A stretch of DNA of 64,000 nt from Labedella populi (GCF_004078655.1 NZ_RZNC01000001.1:1054001-1118000), one strand, 5' to 3'; counted from the first letter of the stretch, positions 1 to 10,134 are shown. Notes: a model not told the origin generated them from the sequence alone. Made by a program: numbers and translations.

Positions 1-1823
<1,823 letters not shown>

Positions 1824-1839
1824 CACGTCGCTGCGAGAG

Positions 1840-1870
1840 GAAGCGGTGGTCCCGATGGGGCCACCGCTTC
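1840..1870. terminator. Hairpin terminator between convergent secA and Rv3235-like gene
   Basis: A perfect 10-bp stem, GAAGCGGTGG (1840-1849) and CCACCGCTTC (1861-1870), with an 11-nt loop, is followed by TTCGTCGT. It lies between the secA stop (1823) and the end of the opposite gene (1878), so it could terminate both transcripts. Confidence 0.75.
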
Positions 1871-1877
1871 TTCGTCG

Positions 1878-2369
1878 TCAGAGCACGTGGATGGCGACGG
1901 CTCGCCAGCGCCGATCGACGCCCTCGAGTCGGATGGCGATGGCACGGCTCCGGCGACGTGAGTGGGCGACGACGACTCCCTCGACGACGCCGTCGCGGGG
2001 GCTCGTGGCGATGACGCTGCCGATCCGCAGCACGGGGCGCGCGACGGTGGCGCCCGACAGTGTCCGTGCCCTCTTCGCCAAGAGCGAGCGCCGGAGGATG
2101 GTGCGGTAGACGTCTTCGTTCACCCAGCGGGCGAGTTGTTCCAACTCGCGTGCACCCGCCAGGACCTCGACGACGCAGCGGGCGAGGTTCTCGAGGAGAG
2201 GGCCCGGGTCGGGGAGTTCCGCCGACGGCGTGGACTGACGGCCGAAGAAGCGGTCGATGTCGAAGGGTTCGCCGCGACGTGGGCGGTTCGGCCGTTCTGT
2301 GGGCGTCGGAGTGACGGGTGGCAGCGCCGGCTGGACGGCGGACGAGCGAGCAGAGGACGCGGGTGGCAT
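1878..2369 (-). CDS. Rv3235 family protein
   Basis: A 163-residue protein of unknown function. The C-terminal 100 residues match my recollection of the Rv3235 family that sits beside secA in many actinobacteria: a helical stretch (LARCVVEVLAGARELEQLAR, then WVNEDVYRTILRR) followed by a small beta-rich end (VARPVLRIGSVIATSP and IAIRLEGVDRRWRAVAIHVL). The N-terminal 60 residues are Pro/Arg-rich and probably disordered. I chose ATG at 2369 because a longer frame would have to translate the tandem repeat at 2488-2580, which looks non-coding. The Shine-Dalgarno sequence is weak. Placement next to secA supports the assignment; the biochemical role is not known to me. Confidence 0.75.
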   Translation of the reverse strand: MPPASSARSSAVQPALPPVTPTPTERPNRPRRGEPFDIDRFFGRQSTPSAELPDPGPLLENLARCVVEVLAGARELEQLARWVNEDVYRTILRRSLLAKRARTLSGATVARPVLRIGSVIATSPRDGVVEGVVVAHSRRRSRAIAIRLEGVDRRWRAVAIHVL

Positions 2370-2969
2370 GCGGTATCCCGATTTCCGGACGCCCTCGATT
2401 CCTCGTCGGGCCCTCCGGCGCAGCGTGGACCGGCGCCGCCTCGAGTGGCGTGCGTCGTTCAGGTGCTGCGGAGAAGGCCATACCGCCGGTGGCACCGTGC
2501 CGGTGGCACCGTGCCGGTGGCACCGTGCCGATGACACCGTGCCGATGACACCGTGCCGATGACACCGTGCCGATGACACCGCGCGGGCGGGAGTCGAGAG
2601 CTGGACGTGTGAAGAGACGAGTCCCCGCATCGCGGGGTCCGGGCGGGCGCCTCACGATCCCCACCTCGCGGTGGGAGCCGTGGTGGCTCGTCCGGTGGCA
2701 GCGCCTCGCCCCCCAAATCGGCGCGCGTCTGCATCAACCGTGGCCCCCGTTCGGGGGTGCTGTGGCCACGCTAGCGTATGAGCCGATCCCTCCCTGCAGA
2801 GGCCGGCTCCGGCCTGTGGAGAGCGTACCCACGACCGTGCGGAGCGACAATGGTCCCCCCTCTCCCCGTATCGGGGGCCAGATGCCGACCGGCCTCCGCT
2901 TGGGGACAAGCTCCTCGCGGGACGGGCGGGCGTCGATAGCCTGATCGGGAGCGCGGGAGGAGGCGGCCG
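2370..2969. other. 600-bp intergenic region
   Basis: No convincing gene. It holds the 14-bp tandem repeat, a stem-loop at 2739-2770 (outer arms CGTGGC/GCCACG around inner CCCCG-tt-CGGGG) and a possible -10 box TAGCCT at 2937-2942 serving the gene at 2970. Reading frames that cross it are low-complexity and change character at the repeat, so I treat them as spurious. Confidence 0.6.
2488..2580. repeat. 14-bp tandem repeat, two unit variants
   Basis: Three copies of GGTGGCACCGTGCC (2488-2529) are followed by three and a partial fourth copy of GATGACACCGTGCC (from 2530). Each unit carries an 11-nt near-palindrome, GGCAC-C-GTGCC. It lies upstream of the Rv3235-like gene in a 600-bp stretch without a convincing gene. 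Confidence 0.9.
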
Positions 2970-3560
2970 ATGCGGTGGGACGACCTGTTCGACGATCTCG
3001 AGAGCCAGCTCGCGACGGAACGCGACGCGGAGGAGCGCGACGAGCGAGCCGACGAGGAGCGGCGCCGCATCGGGCGACTCCTCCTGCGCGAACGTGTCGA
3101 GGCGCTCGCGATCGGTGCGCGTGGTGGCGCCTCCGTGACGATCGAGCTCGGAGCGGAACGTCTCGTCATGCGGCCGACCACGATCGGTCGGGACTGGGTG
3201 TCGGGGGAGACCTCGGTCGCCGGCGCGCGATCGCGCGGGTGCATCGTCCCGGTCGCGGCGATCACCGGCGTGATCATCCCGCCGGGCGACGTCGTGCGAA
3301 GCCTCTCCGTCCTGTCATCGGCCGGAGCGCCACGGGTGTCGGATCGGATCGGGTTCGCCTTCGTCCTGCGCGACCTCTGCCGTCGCCGCGTCACCACCGA
3401 GGTGCACACGGTCGGTGGAGTCCGGACCGGCACCATCGACCGGGTGGGACGTGACCATCTCGACCTCGCCGTCCACGAGTTCGGTGAAGCGCGTCGGCAT
3501 CGGAACGTCGCCGACATCCTCCTCCTGCCCTTCGCGGCCGTCCGCCGGATCCTGATCTGA
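2970..3560 (+). CDS. Conserved hypothetical protein, charged helix plus beta domain
   Basis: A 196-residue protein that I do not recognise by name. Residues 1-45 are almost entirely charged (DDLFDDLESQLATERDAEERD and onward) and should form a helix or coiled coil. The remainder is beta-rich, with a GGASVTIELGAERLV strand pair, a small-barrel-like block (VGGVRTGTIDRVGRDHLDLAV, about residues 145-165) and a hydrophobic end (ILLLPFAAVRRILI). There is no signal peptide or membrane span. An excellent Shine-Dalgarno (GGAGGAGG) precedes ATG 2970 and a -10 box TAGCCT lies at 2937-2942. The barrel-like end could bind nucleic acid, but that is inference only. Confidence 0.7.
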   Translation: MRWDDLFDDLESQLATERDAEERDERADEERRRIGRLLLRERVEALAIGARGGASVTIELGAERLVMRPTTIGRDWVSGETSVAGARSRGCIVPVAAITGVIIPPGDVVRSLSVLSSAGAPRVSDRIGFAFVLRDLCRRRVTTEVHTVGGVRTGTIDRVGRDHLDLAVHEFGEARRHRNVADILLLPFAAVRRILI

Positions 3561-3619
3561 CCGGGCCGGCATCGGCTCGACGCCGAGCGGGACGGACGCG
3601 AGACCCGTGGCCGTCGGCG

Positions 3620-3910
3620 TCAACGTCGGCGGAGAGCGGAGGCGTCGCGCGGATCGACGAGATCGATGACACTCGCGTCCGCAACCTCGCGCCAGAGGCC
3701 CATGCGACGCGATTCCTCGTACTTGCCCGCGATGAAGCCCTCGAGGGCGCTGCGTTCGATGCGCCAGCGCCGGGGACGGCCCACTCGGATCGCGGGCAGC
3801 TCGGCCGTCCGGACGAGCTCGAGGACCTCGTCCGACGAGATGTTGAGGATCTCCGAGGCATCGCCGACGGTCAGGAACCGGCCGATCGAGTCTGGGGATA
3901 CCTGGTCCAT
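3620..3910 (-). CDS. Helix-turn-helix (excisionase/MerR-type) protein
   Basis: A 96-residue DNA-binding protein. Residues 12-60 fit the single winged HTH of the excisionase family: LTVGDASEILNISSDEVLEL (recognition helix), then VRTAELPAIRVGRPRRWRIE (wing), ending with FIAGKYEE. The start at 3910 is set by GGGAGG seven bases upstream. A longer frame to 4192 would run into the divergent SAF gene and is rejected. Such small proteins often act as architectural or regulatory DNA binders. It lies head-to-head with the SAF/ATPase pair, which makes local regulation of that pair plausible but unproven. Confidence 0.8.
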   Translation of the reverse strand: MDQVSPDSIGRFLTVGDASEILNISSDEVLELVRTAELPAIRVGRPRRWRIERSALEGFIAGKYEESRRMGLWREVADASVIDLVDPRDASALRRR

Positions 3911-3956
3911 GCCTCCCAGTATGAAGCGAGCGGCGTCCCCGGGTACGGCTTGTGGA

Positions 3957-3962
3957 TAACAT
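3957..3962 (+). promoter_or_regulatory. Possible -10 box of the SAF gene, overlapping a DnaA-box-like 9-mer
   Basis: TAACAT at 3957-3962 fits an actinobacterial -10 box upstream of ATG 4035. It overlaps TGTGGATAA (3951-3959), the exact complement of the DnaA box TTATCCACA. Confidence 0.35.
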
Positions 3963-4034
3963 TCGGCTCGACCTCGCCGCCCTTGGCACGATGGCTGCGG
4001 CGCGATGATCGCGCCGGGACGGGGGGCCCAGGGT

Positions 4035-4667
4035 ATGAGCGTGCGTGCGTCGAAGAGGCGATCGATCACGAGGATCGTCGACGTCCGGCTCGTCGTGGGC
4101 GTCGCGCTCGTCGCGGCGTCGATTGCGGGGGTATGGGCGGTCGTCGCGTCGGCCGACAGGTCGGTGTCGGTGTACGCGGCCGGTACCACCATCGTCGCGG
4201 GAAATGTCGTCGGGACGGAGGACCTCGTCGTCGAGCAGGTCTCTCTGGGACGCTCCGCCGATCTCTACGTCGCCCCCGGGGGTCTCGTCGACGGTGCCGT
4301 CGCGACGCGGTCCATCCTCGCCGGTGAGCTCGTTCCGGCTGAAGCGATCGCCGCTACCGCCGACCTCGCCATGGCACCCGTCGTCGTGAGCGTGAGCGGG
4401 GAACTCCCCGAAGGCGTCGTCGCGGGCCGCGACGTCGACGTGTGGGCGTCGGGCTCGGGCGGACAGGGAGACGAGGCCGACCCGCCCTCGGTCCTCGTGG
4501 CGGGAGCGCTCGTCGCCCGGATCGTCGCGGAGGAGAGCATCGTCGCCGGGTCGTCGGAGGTGTCGGTCGAACTGTCCGTGCCGGACGGGGCGGTCGCCGT
4601 CCTCCTGGCCGCGTCGACGGCGGGGGACGCGCTCACTCTCGTGCCCGTCGAGGGAGGCGCGCGGTGA
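4035..4667 (+). CDS. SAF domain protein (CpaB/RcpC-like)
   Basis: A 210-residue protein: a basic N-terminus, one membrane span (about residues 17-38, VVGVALVAASIAGVWAVVAS), then a SAF domain exposed outside (VSVYAAGTTIVAGNVVGTED, YVAPGGLVDGAVATRSILAG) and a second beta-rich region. This is the architecture of CpaB/RcpC proteins of Flp/Tad pilus assembly. I started at the Met at 4035, after a G-rich Shine-Dalgarno, rather than at 4005. Its stop overlaps the GTG of the following ATPase gene (GTGA), so the two are probably co-translated. No pilin, TadA ATPase, secretin or prepilin peptidase gene is nearby, so a pilus role is uncertain. Confidence 0.85.
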   Translation: MSVRASKRRSITRIVDVRLVVGVALVAASIAGVWAVVASADRSVSVYAAGTTIVAGNVVGTEDLVVEQVSLGRSADLYVAPGGLVDGAVATRSILAGELVPAEAIAATADLAMAPVVVSVSGELPEGVVAGRDVDVWASGSGGQGDEADPPSVLVAGALVARIVAEESIVAGSSEVSVELSVPDGAVAVLLAASTAGDALTLVPVEGGAR

Positions 4668-5929
4668 GGATCGCCTTCGCCGTCGATCGGCGGCTCGAGG
4701 ACACGGTCGTCGGAGCCCTCGTCGAACGCGGCCACGAGCTCGTCGCCCGTTTCGCGGAGGGGGAGGATGTCGCGCCTCTCGTGACCCGGCTCCTCCCCGA
4801 CGTCCTCGTCGTCACCGCGGACGGGTCGCGGTTGAGCCGCGAACTCCTGACCGCGTGCGATGAGTCGGGCGTCCGCCTCGTCGCACTGCTCGACGGCGAG
4901 AGGTCCCGTCGTCTCGCCGCATCGCTCGGCGTCTACGACGTGGTCTCGGTGGACGCGTCGATCGACGACCTCGACGAGTTGGTGGTCGGCGGTCCCCTCG
5001 CCGCTCGCACGCGTGCCCGCTCCGGTGGGATCGTGGCGGTCTGGGGTCCGAGCGGTGCCCCCGGCCGAACGACCGTCGCGATCACTCTCGCCCACGAACT
5101 CGCGCGCACGGGCGCGACCGTCGCCCTCGTCGACGCCGATACGGTCGGCGCGTCGATCGCACCGGCGCTCGGCCTGCTCGATGAGGCGCCGGGTCTCGCG
5201 GCGGCGTGCCGGTTGGCGGGACACGACGCCTTGTCCGTCGACGAACTCGATCGGGTGGCGCGCGAGCATCCCGTCGGCGACGGTCGGCTCGCGGTGCTGA
5301 CGGGGATCACGCGATCGTCCCGGTGGCCCGAACTCGGGGCCGAGCGGGTCGCGACGACCCTCGCAGTGTGCCGGACGTGGGTCGATCACGTGATCGTCGA
5401 CGTCGGTTTCTCCCTCGAGGACGACGAGGAGTTGTCGAGTGATCTCTTCGCACCTCGCCGGAACGCCGCGACGGTCGCATCGCTCCGCGCCGCCGACCGG
5501 GTCGTGGCCGTCGGGGCTGCCGATCCGATCGGAGTCAGCCGTTTCATCAGGGCGCACGCCGACCTCCGCGAGGTGGTCGGTCCCCAGGTGGTCGACGTCC
5601 TCATGAACCGCGTCCGGTCGTCGACGGTCGGCGTCGGGGCCGGTCACCAGCTCGTCACGACCCTGCGCCGGTTCGCGGGTGTCGACGACGCCGTACTCGT
5701 ACCGAACGACGCGAAGACGGCCGATGCCGCGCTCCTCGAGGCGCGACCGATGGGAGAGGTGTCTCCTCGTTCGCCCGCGGTGGCGGAACTGCGACGCTAC
5801 GCCCGTGCCCACCTCATGGCCGCGCCGGAGCCGTCGTCCGAGGGTCGGCGGGCGGCCCGTCAGGCGCGCGTCGCCGACGACCGGAGGGCCGGGTGGACCC
5901 CTCCGTTCCGCCGCAAGCGCTCGGCCTAG
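4664..5929 (+). CDS. CpaE/MinD-like P-loop protein with degenerate Walker A
   Basis: A 421-residue protein with a receiver-like N-terminal region (residues 1-115) and a ParA/MinD/CpaE-type ATPase fold. The P-loop reads GPSGAPGRTT (about residues 126-136): the signature lysine of the deviant Walker A is absent and the catalytic lysine is replaced by arginine. Walker A' (VALVDADTVG) and a Walker B-like strand (VDHVIVDVGF) are recognisable. The C-terminus is basic (RRAARQARVADDRRAGWTP). It begins with GTG 4664, overlapping the SAF gene, which matches the CpaB-CpaE pairing of Tad loci. Because of the P-loop changes it may bind nucleotide weakly or serve as a localisation factor like TadZ. Confidence 0.82.
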   Translation: MRIAFAVDRRLEDTVVGALVERGHELVARFAEGEDVAPLVTRLLPDVLVVTADGSRLSRELLTACDESGVRLVALLDGERSRRLAASLGVYDVVSVDASIDDLDELVVGGPLAARTRARSGGIVAVWGPSGAPGRTTVAITLAHELARTGATVALVDADTVGASIAPALGLLDEAPGLAAACRLAGHDALSVDELDRVAREHPVGDGRLAVLTGITRSSRWPELGAERVATTLAVCRTWVDHVIVDVGFSLEDDEELSSDLFAPRRNAATVASLRAADRVVAVGAADPIGVSRFIRAHADLREVVGPQVVDVLMNRVRSSTVGVGAGHQLVTTLRRFAGVDDAVLVPNDAKTADAALLEARPMGEVSPRSPAVAELRRYARAHLMAAPEPSSEGRRAARQARVADDRRAGWTPPFRRKRSA

Positions 5930-5932
5930 ACT
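5927..5932 (+). promoter_or_regulatory. -10 box of leaderless pdtaS
   Basis: TAGACT lies 6 nt before GTG 5939, so the transcript should start at or beside the initiation codon. It overlaps the stop codon of the upstream gene. Confidence 0.6.
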
Positions 5933-5938
5933 GGGACC

Positions 5939-7432
5939 GTGTCGACGCTCAGTGATCTTGTACTCGCCCAGGGCCGTTCGGGGGACGATGACGTCAACTG
6001 GCTGCACATGCTCGTGCAGGACGCCCAGCTCCTCGCCGATCTGGCCTTCGCCGACATCGTGCTGTGGATTCCGACGACGGACGACAGCTTCGTCGCCGTC
6101 GCCCACTACCGGCCCTCGAGCGCCGCGACACTGTTCTACCGCGACTTCGTCGGCCAGCGCATCAAACAGCAGTGGCGGAGCCAGGTCACCGAGGCGTTCG
6201 AGACGGGGGCGATCGTCGACTCGTCGGCGCCCGACTGGTACGAGGAGACACCGACGCGCGTGCGCGCCGTGCCCGTCCTGCGGCGGTTGCGGTCCTCGAG
6301 TCCGGAGACGACGGACGCACCCATCGCCGTGCTCACGCGACACACGAACCTCGGGGAGGCGCGGACGCCGAGCCGTCAGGAATTGACGTTCAACGCGCTC
6401 GCGGGCGAGCTCTTCACGATGATCGCCGCAGGAGACTTCCCCGATCTCTCGGCGCCGGCGGGACCACGACGCGGTGCACCGCGGGCGTCGGACGGCCTCA
6501 TCCGCCTCGACGTCGAGGGCGTCACGACCTTCGCGAGCCCCAACGCCTTGTCGGCGTTCAACAGGATGGGTTTCGTCGAGGAGCTCGAAGGTGAATCGCT
6601 CGCCGAGGTCACGACGCGTATCCTGCCGTCGGAGGACCTCGTCGACGAATCGCTCCCGCTCGTCGTCACCGGCCGAGCGCCCTGGCGGACGGACATCGAG
6701 GCGCGCGGAGTCACCGTGACCCTCCGCGCGATCCCACTGCGTCACCGCGGGACCCGGACCGGCGCGATCGTCCTCTGCCGCGACGTCTCCGAGCAGCGCC
6801 ACCAGGAGCGCGAACTGCTGACGAAGGACGCGACGATCCGCGAGATCCACCACCGCGTCAAGAACAACCTGCAGACGGTCGCCTCGCTCCTGCGCATCCA
6901 GTCGCGGCGCTCGCACACCGACGAGGCGCGGGACGCATTGTCGCAAGCGATGCGACGCGTCGCCGCAATCGCCGTCGTGCACGACACGCTGTCGGAGGGC
7001 CTCACGCAGGACGTCGACTTCGACGAGGTTTTCGATCGGGTTCTCATGCTCGTCGCCGAAGTCGCGTCCGCCCACAACACGACGGCGCATCCCCGGAAGA
7101 CGGGCGCCTTCGGGGTGCTGCCGAGCGAGTACGCCACGCCGCTCGCTCTGGCCCTGACCGAACTCGTCACGAATGCCGTCGAGCACGGCCTCAACGGACT
7201 CGAGGGAAGCGTCGAGATCGAGGCTCAGCGCAACGATGAGCGACTGACCGTCGTCGTCCGCGACAACGGTGCGGGACTGCCCGAAGGCAAAGTCGGGACC
7301 GGTCTCGGCACGCAGATCGTCCGCACACTGATCCAGGGTGAGCTCGGGGGCACGATCGATTGGCACACCGTCGTCGGCAACGGCACCGAGGTCACGATCG
7401 ACATGCCGTTCCGCTGGATGAAGAACCGCTAG
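5939..7432 (+). CDS. pdtaS: PdtaS-type sensor histidine kinase
   Basis: A 497-residue cytosolic kinase with no membrane spans. Residues 1-150 form a GAF-like sensor, about 170-285 a PAS-like domain (LIRLDVEGVTTFASPNALSA, ending in LCRDVSEQRHQE), and 290-497 a HisKA_2/HWE-type kinase. The phospho-acceptor region is REIHHRVKNNLQTVASLL with His304/His305; the ATPase part has the N-box ALTELVTNAVEHG and the G-box DNGAGLPEGKVGTGLG. In mycobacteria PdtaS signals to the RNA-binding antiterminator PdtaR; no pdtaR-like gene is in this window. The kinase is followed convergently by whiB1, as in the mycobacterial Rv3220c-Rv3219 order. GTG 5939 follows the -10 box directly. Confidence 0.93.
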   Translation: MSTLSDLVLAQGRSGDDDVNWLHMLVQDAQLLADLAFADIVLWIPTTDDSFVAVAHYRPSSAATLFYRDFVGQRIKQQWRSQVTEAFETGAIVDSSAPDWYEETPTRVRAVPVLRRLRSSSPETTDAPIAVLTRHTNLGEARTPSRQELTFNALAGELFTMIAAGDFPDLSAPAGPRRGAPRASDGLIRLDVEGVTTFASPNALSAFNRMGFVEELEGESLAEVTTRILPSEDLVDESLPLVVTGRAPWRTDIEARGVTVTLRAIPLRHRGTRTGAIVLCRDVSEQRHQERELLTKDATIREIHHRVKNNLQTVASLLRIQSRRSHTDEARDALSQAMRRVAAIAVVHDTLSEGLTQDVDFDEVFDRVLMLVAEVASAHNTTAHPRKTGAFGVLPSEYATPLALALTELVTNAVEHGLNGLEGSVEIEAQRNDERLTVVVRDNGAGLPEGKVGTGLGTQIVRTLIQGELGGTIDWHTVVGNGTEVTIDMPFRWMKNR

Positions 7433-7501
7433 AGCAGGGCATCCGGTCGACCGATGCTCACGGGGACCGCGGCGGAGCCTCCCGGCATCAGGAGGCCCCG
7501 G

Positions 7502-7750
7502 TCAGGAGGCCCGGCGGGCGCGCGCCGCGCGGCGCTTGAGCGCGCGGCGCTCGTCCTCGGAGAGTCCGCCCCAGACGCCGGAGTCCTGTCCGGTCTCGAG
7601 GGCGTACTGAAGGCAGATCTCGGTGACGGTGCAGCGGCCACAGACGGCCTTCGCCTTGTCGATCTGGTCGACGGCCGGCCCCGTGTTCCCGACCGGGAAG
7701 AAGAGTTCCGGGTCGGCGGTGAGGCAAGCGGCTTTGTCGCGCCAGTCCAT
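7502..7750 (-). CDS. whiB1: WhiB1-type iron-sulfur transcription factor
   Basis: An 82-residue WhiB protein. The four cluster-binding cysteines are C9, C37, C40 and C46 (CX27CX2CX5C), followed by the turn GVWGG (residues 58-62) and a basic C-terminus (RRALKRRAARARRAS) that contacts DNA. WhiB1 binds the primary sigma factor and carries a NO-sensitive 4Fe-4S cluster in mycobacteria. The start ATG 7750 is preceded by GGAG inside the small inverted repeat GGAGgtgCTCC. The neighbour pdtaS supports orthology to WhiB1 rather than to another WhiB. Confidence 0.93.
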   Translation of the reverse strand: MDWRDKAACLTADPELFFPVGNTGPAVDQIDKAKAVCGRCTVTEICLQYALETGQDSGVWGGLSEDERRALKRRAARARRAS

Positions 7751-8129
7751 GGAGGTGCTCCTTTAATTGCAGGGGAATCGACCGATATGGTCGGAGTAGG
7801 GTTTCGCGGGCCGGAATCGTCGAACGGGACGCGGGGTGACGTCGGCGTTCATTCCCGTCGGCGCTCCTCCTGTTGCACTCGTCCCCCGCGGTGGGGGCAC
7901 CGGCGATCGGATCGCCTCGGCGAGGCACGTCTCACCGATCGGTACGCGATCGATGCGGGCATCGACCGGACAGCGTGTGAGAGTTCGGGGGAAGCGGTCT
8001 CCAGGGGGAGGTCCGTCGGGCGGACATGCTCGCAACCCTGAGAGCGTCGTTTCGGCCTCCAATATGGTCGCATACTGGGTAGACCGAATCAATAGCTCTG
8101 TATGGGATTGGCCTGTGAACGCTGCACCG
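7751..8129. promoter_or_regulatory. Divergent regulatory region of whiB1 and a membrane-protein gene
   Basis: A 379-bp region without a gene. CGACC-gatat-GGTCG (7779-7793) is a 5+5 inverted repeat just upstream of whiB1. The string ATATGGTCG occurs twice, once within that repeat and once near 8062-8070 on the far side, in an unusually AT-rich patch (8050-8110). These are plausible operator and promoter elements; nothing further is assignable. Confidence 0.4.
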
Positions 8130-8567
8130 ATGGACCACTCGGACGACGGCGGGGCGCGCGTCCCGGGCGGACGGAGGCTGCCGTCGCGGGCCGTGCGCGT
8201 CGTGTCGGTCCTCGTGGGAATCGAGGCCGTCGCCCTCGCGGTCGCCGTGATCGTCCTCCTCATCGACGTCCTCACGCTGACGCCGGCGTCGCTCGCGAGT
8301 GCGCTCGCGCTCATCGTCCTCACAGCGGTCGCGACCGTCTGGGTCGCCTGGATCGCCCTGTCGCTCCTGCGTGGCGCGAGCTGGGCGCGTGGAGGGGCGC
8401 TCTTCTGGCAGTTGATCCAGTTGACGATCGCCCTCGGTGCGGTCCAGGGCGCGTTCGCTCAGCCGCTCATCGGAGCGGCGATCGCGGTGCCGTCGATCGT
8501 CGTCCTCGTGTTGCTCTTCACCCGCTCGGTCATGCAGCACACCCGGCGGCCGGATCCCGAGGTCTGA
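8130..8567 (+). CDS. Small four-helix membrane protein
   Basis: A 145-residue integral membrane protein without a name I recognise. Four hydrophobic segments are seen: VVSVLVGIEAVALAVAVIVL, SALALIVLTAVATVWVAWIA, LFWQLIQLTIALGAVQGAF and LIGAAIAVPSIVVLVLLF, followed by a short polar tail (TRRPDPEV). The N-terminal 25 residues are polar. The start is uncertain: ATG 8130 gives the best protein, GTG 8115 is in frame, and no Shine-Dalgarno is clear. It resembles the membrane proteins often found beside whiB1 and bcp in actinobacteria, but I cannot assign a function. Confidence 0.7.
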   Translation: MDHSDDGGARVPGGRRLPSRAVRVVSVLVGIEAVALAVAVIVLLIDVLTLTPASLASALALIVLTAVATVWVAWIALSLLRGASWARGGALFWQLIQLTIALGAVQGAFAQPLIGAAIAVPSIVVLVLLFTRSVMQHTRRPDPEV

Positions 8568-8593
8568 GGATCCGGGTGCGGCCTCGAGGGCCG

Positions 8594-9073
8594 TCAGTCG
8601 AGACCGAGCTTCTTCCGCAGCATGGTGACGTGCCCGGTCGCCTTGACGTTGTAGAAGGCGTGCTCGAGTCTCCCGTCGGGACCGATGACGAAGGTCGAAC
8701 GCAGGACCCCCGTGACGACCTTGCCGTAGCTGTTCTTCTCGCCCCACGCGCCGTACGCGAGGTGCACGGTCTTGTCCTCGTCGGAGAGGAGATCGAACGG
8801 CAACGCGTCCCGTTCCCGGAATGCGTTCTGCTTCTCGGGAGCGTCACGCGAGATCCCGACAACGGTGTATCCGGCGGCGAGGAGCGACGCCTCGTTGTCA
8901 CGGAAGTCGCAGGCCTGGGTCGTGCAGCCGGGCGTCATCGCCTGCGGGTAGAAGAAGAGGATGACGCGCTTCCCGGCGAGGTCCCTCAGCGAGACGGTCT
9001 CGCCGTCCTGATTCGGAAGGGTGAACGCCGGGGCGGGCTGCCCGATCTCGGGCCGCTGGGTCAGGGTGGTCAT
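8594..9073 (-). CDS. bcp: Thiol peroxidase of the Bcp/PrxQ family
   Basis: A 159-residue peroxiredoxin that reduces hydroperoxides at the expense of thioredoxin. It begins with the family pattern GQPAPAFTLPNQDG; the peroxidatic cysteine is in TPGCTTQACDF (Cys50), with Cys55 as the usual PrxQ resolving residue, and the conserved Arg is in LRSTFVIGPDG. The full length is normal for the family. The start ATG 9073 overlaps the stop of rsgA (ATGA), making it the last gene of the aroA-rsgA-bcp operon. Position beside an oxidative-stress sigma factor is notable but may reflect only synteny. Confidence 0.95.
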   Translation of the reverse strand: MTTLTQRPEIGQPAPAFTLPNQDGETVSLRDLAGKRVILFFYPQAMTPGCTTQACDFRDNEASLLAAGYTVVGISRDAPEKQNAFRERDALPFDLLSDEDKTVHLAYGAWGEKNSYGKVVTGVLRSTFVIGPDGRLEHAFYNVKATGHVTMLRKKLGLD

Positions 9074-10134
9074 TCTCCGAGCTTAGGTGCTGACACCACG
9101 CTCTGAAGGAGCCGGTGGAACGAGTCGAGCCGGGCCGGCCCGCCCTCGCCGAGCTCACCTGTCTCCACGGCCTCGGTGATCGCGCAATCCGGCGCATCGG
9201 GAAGGTGGGTGCACCCTCTCGGGCAGTCCTCGGCGATCTCGGCGAGGTCGGTGTAGGCCTTGAGGATGTTGGCCGGGTCGACGTGGCCGAGCCCGAATGA
9301 GCGCACTCCGGGGGTGTCGATGACCCAACCGCTGCCGGCCTCCGTGCGCACACGGTAGGACTCCGTGGACGACGACGTGTGTCGGCCACGCCCCGTCACC
9401 TCGTTGACGTGCCCGATCGCACGACCGGCCTCCGGCACGATGGCGTTCACGAGGGTCGACTTGCCGACGCCGGAGTGGCCGACGAAGACGGTGCTGTGAC
9501 CGATGAGCCGCTCGACGATATCGGCGACGGGGATGGTGCCCGAGCCGGAGGTCACGACGTCGAGGTCGAGACCCGCGAAGTTCTCGAGGAAGGCCGTGGG
9601 ATCCGCGAGGTCCGTCTTCGTGATGCACAGGATCGGCCGGATGCCCGCGTCGAGTGCTGCGACGAGGTAACGGTCGACGAGGCGCGCCCGGGGCTCCGGG
9701 TTCGCGGCCGCGACGACGACGACAATCTGGTCGGCGTTCGCGACGATCACGCGCTCGACCTGGTCGGTGTCGTCCGCGCTCCGGCGGAGCAGCGTCGAGC
9801 GCTCCCGGATGCGCACGATCCGGGCGAGGGTGCCCTGCTCACCGCTCACATTGCCGACGAGGTCGACCTGGTCGCCCGTGACGACAGACTTGCGGCGCAG
9901 CTCGGAGGCGCGCGTCGCGGTGAGTTCTCGCTCGTCGGCCGTGCCCTCGGCGAGGAGTACGAGGTAGCGGCCGCGATCGACGCTCAGGACACGCGCCGTA
10001 CGGGCGTCCTTGTGCTCGGGGCGTTGCTTCGTCCGGGGTCTCGATCCCTTCGGGTTCGGCCGCGTGCGGATCGAGTCCTCGTCGAACTCGTCGAAGTCGT
10101 CGTCCCCGGCGTCCGCCGTCTCCCACCAGCTCAC
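9070..10134 (-). CDS. rsgA: Small ribosomal subunit biogenesis GTPase RsgA
   Basis: A 354-residue circularly permuted GTPase that acts late in 30S ribosome assembly. It has an acidic then basic N-terminus, an OB-fold ([17 protein letters not shown]), the permuted G motifs with G4 TKTDLAD preceding the P-loop [13 protein letters not shown]3 DTPGVRSFG, and a C-terminal zinc domain [14 protein letters not shown]. The GTG start (10134) overlaps the aroA stop in a GTGA arrangement, and its own stop overlaps the bcp start, so the three genes form a tight operon. The aroA-rsgA pair is the same as mycobacterial Rv3227-Rv3228. Confidence 0.95.
   Translation of the reverse strand: MSWWETADAGDDDFDEFDEDSIRTRPNPKGSRPRTKQRPEHKDARTARVLSVDRGRYLVLLAEGTADERELTATRASELRRKSVVTGDQVDLVGNVSGEQGTLARIVRIRERSTLLRRSADDTDQVERVIVANADQIVVVVAAANPEPRARLVDRYLVAALDAGIRPILCITKTDLADPTAFLENFAGLDLDVVTSGSGTIPVADIVERLIGHSTVFVGHSGVGKSTLVNAIVPEAGRAIGHVNEVTGRGRHTSSSTESYRVRTEAGSGWVIDTPGVRSFGLGHVDPANILKAYTDLAEIAEDCPRGCTHLPDAPDCAITEAVETGELGEGGPARLDSFHRLLQSVVSAPKLGE

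Noticed and set aside
3951-3959. Exact DnaA box
   Set aside because: A single 9-mer with no cluster, no AT-rich unwinding region and no dnaA/dnaN nearby; not an origin.
4265-7366. 1033-codon minus-strand open frame over the SAF/ATPase/pdtaS genes
   Set aside because: High-GC antisense artefact; no recognisable protein and the opposite strand encodes three clear genes.
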